From positions 1 through 40,984 of the forward strand of contig JAGTXK010000058.1 of assembly GCA_019096195.1 (NCBI GenBank): 40,984 nucleotides of DNA. Reading direction: 5' to 3'. Below the pieces are notes generated by a model. That model was not told where the DNA came from and made no database searches. It was given only the letters and a program-made list of their open reading frames with translations. Shown here piece by piece: positions 40,374-40,984 of this stretch. The stretch's first letter is position 1; the number at the start of each line of letters is the position of its first letter. The DNA is from Boletus sp. NGJ (lineage: Eukaryota; Basidiomycota; Agaricomycetes; Boletales; Boletaceae). A program made the position numbers and the translations under genes.

Positions 40374-40713
40374 TTCTAGGTACTAGCCACCCTCACGGGC
40401 TCTCCAGATTCCCCTCCTTATCTGTTCTGAGCATCTCACCTCCCCAACATTTGAGTCATCGCCAAAATTGAGTTAAGTTCCACCTGGTCAGTTTTTTAAT
40501 CTAAACTGTACATTCAATGGATTCATTTTTAGGTACTAATCCCTCATGGACTCTCAAGTGGCCAACTAATCCATCTCTGTAGGCTCTCAGCAGCCACTTC
40601 CTTAGGCACTCAGTGGACAGTCTGTGCCAACTGTGTGTCCCAACACCTTTTCACAAATTTATAATATTAAATTATTCTAACTAGTTTTATAGTGCTAAAA
40701 ACTTAATATCTTA
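40374..40713. other. Spacer with two related TAGGTACTA segments
   Basis: TAGGTACTAGCCACCCTCA (near 40378) and TAGGTACTAATCCCTCATGG (near 40532) start two loosely similar segments that both carry ACTCTC/GCTCTC words, suggesting an old tandem duplication. No open frame with a domain is seen. Confidence 0.3.
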
Positions 40714-40984
40714 AGTATGTGAAAATAACTTTTTCATTAGTTAATATAATATAGGCATCCAAAAAACTAATATTTTGTAAGCTCACAACAGATAATCTAA
40801 TATTGTTACATTTTGAAATTACTTTAAGGTATCTTTTTATATTTTCTAATGTACAGTAGAAAAGTTAGGTGATAATATTAAGTAATGTGAAACATTCTAT
40901 TTGAGCACAAAACATAATATTTTAAGTGCCCTCAAAATATTTTTTTATAATATTAATTAATATGAATATATTTTGAAACATCTT
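40714..40984 (+). repeat. AT-rich dispersed repeat, right copy
   Basis: It starts GTATGTGAAAATAAC and matches 113-389 in direct orientation to the window end, so the copy probably continues outside. It lacks the Tc1-like insertion present at the left copy and so shows the uninterrupted TA site. Several C or G positions of the left copy are T or A here. Confidence 0.85.

Noticed and set aside
1-40984. CRISPR array, rRNA or tRNA genes
   Set aside because: No regularly spaced repeats of suitable length and no recognisable RNA gene signature was seen by eye; a covariance-model scan would be decisive for tRNAs.

Overview
The window looks like a transposon-rich, gene-poor stretch of a basidiomycete (Agaricomycete) chromosome. 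The evidence is introns of about 48-82 bp with GT..AG ends, chromodomain Ty3/gypsy elements, Tc1/mariner and CACTA (Tnp2/Transposase_21) transposases, and decayed members of families that are expanded in mushroom genomes (WD40, F-box/LRR, multi-KOW Spt5-like). Species cannot be named from sequence alone. No rRNA, tRNA or CRISPR was seen.

Layout: (1) 1-2224: end of a Tc1-like element inserted at a TA in an AT-rich repeat, then a broken WD40 gene. (2) 2225-17746: two minus-strand copies of one Ty3/gypsy chromovirus arranged LTR-internal-LTR-internal-LTR and sharing the middle LTR. The left copy (GypA) is old, CpG-poor, split by a nested solo LTR with a perfect 5-bp target duplication, and has lost its RT YMDD box by a 51-bp deletion. 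The right copy (GypB) keeps an intact gag but has a pol broken by small insertions, and its right LTR is cut to 124 bp. (3) 17751-18735: a Tc1 transposase pseudogene fused directly to that LTR stub. (4) 18830-22690: an uncharacterised fungal pseudogene, an LTR plus gag-start remnant, a 222-aa repetitive ORF and a C-rich LTR-like island. (5) 23428-26400: a minus-strand CACTA Tnp2 transposase pseudogene. (6) 27086-38737: a pair of about 1-kb inverted repeats enclosing a 9.6-kb block of host-type pseudogenes (F-box/LRR, a GYNLE-motif family, an acidic protein, a KOW-rich Spt5-like gene and a WD40-TM gene). (7) 38738-40984: an uncharacterised coding remnant, then a second direct copy of the AT-rich repeat.

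The most interesting item is the architecture of the gypsy element. Downstream of the chromodomain, both copies carry a chain of three extra small reading frames: ORF3a (55 aa, Cys/His-rich), ORF3b (a proline/serine-rich protein with three C-terminal zinc knuckles) and ORF4 (61-65 aa). They are joined by tight stop/start junctions: TGA-9 nt-ATG, then TAGATG, then TGAGATG. ORF4 crosses the polypurine tract and ends inside the 3' LTR. These junctions survive in both diverged copies, so they look like designed features (termination-reinitiation or stop readthrough) rather than random decay.

The gypsy genes would act together as follows. Gag packages RNA; Pol, in the -1 frame, supplies protease, RT/RNase H and a chromodomain integrase; and the ORF3a/3b/4 cassette, of unknown role, may add a second nucleic-acid-binding protein. 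Neither copy can be autonomous now. Almost every host-type gene in the window is a pseudogene.
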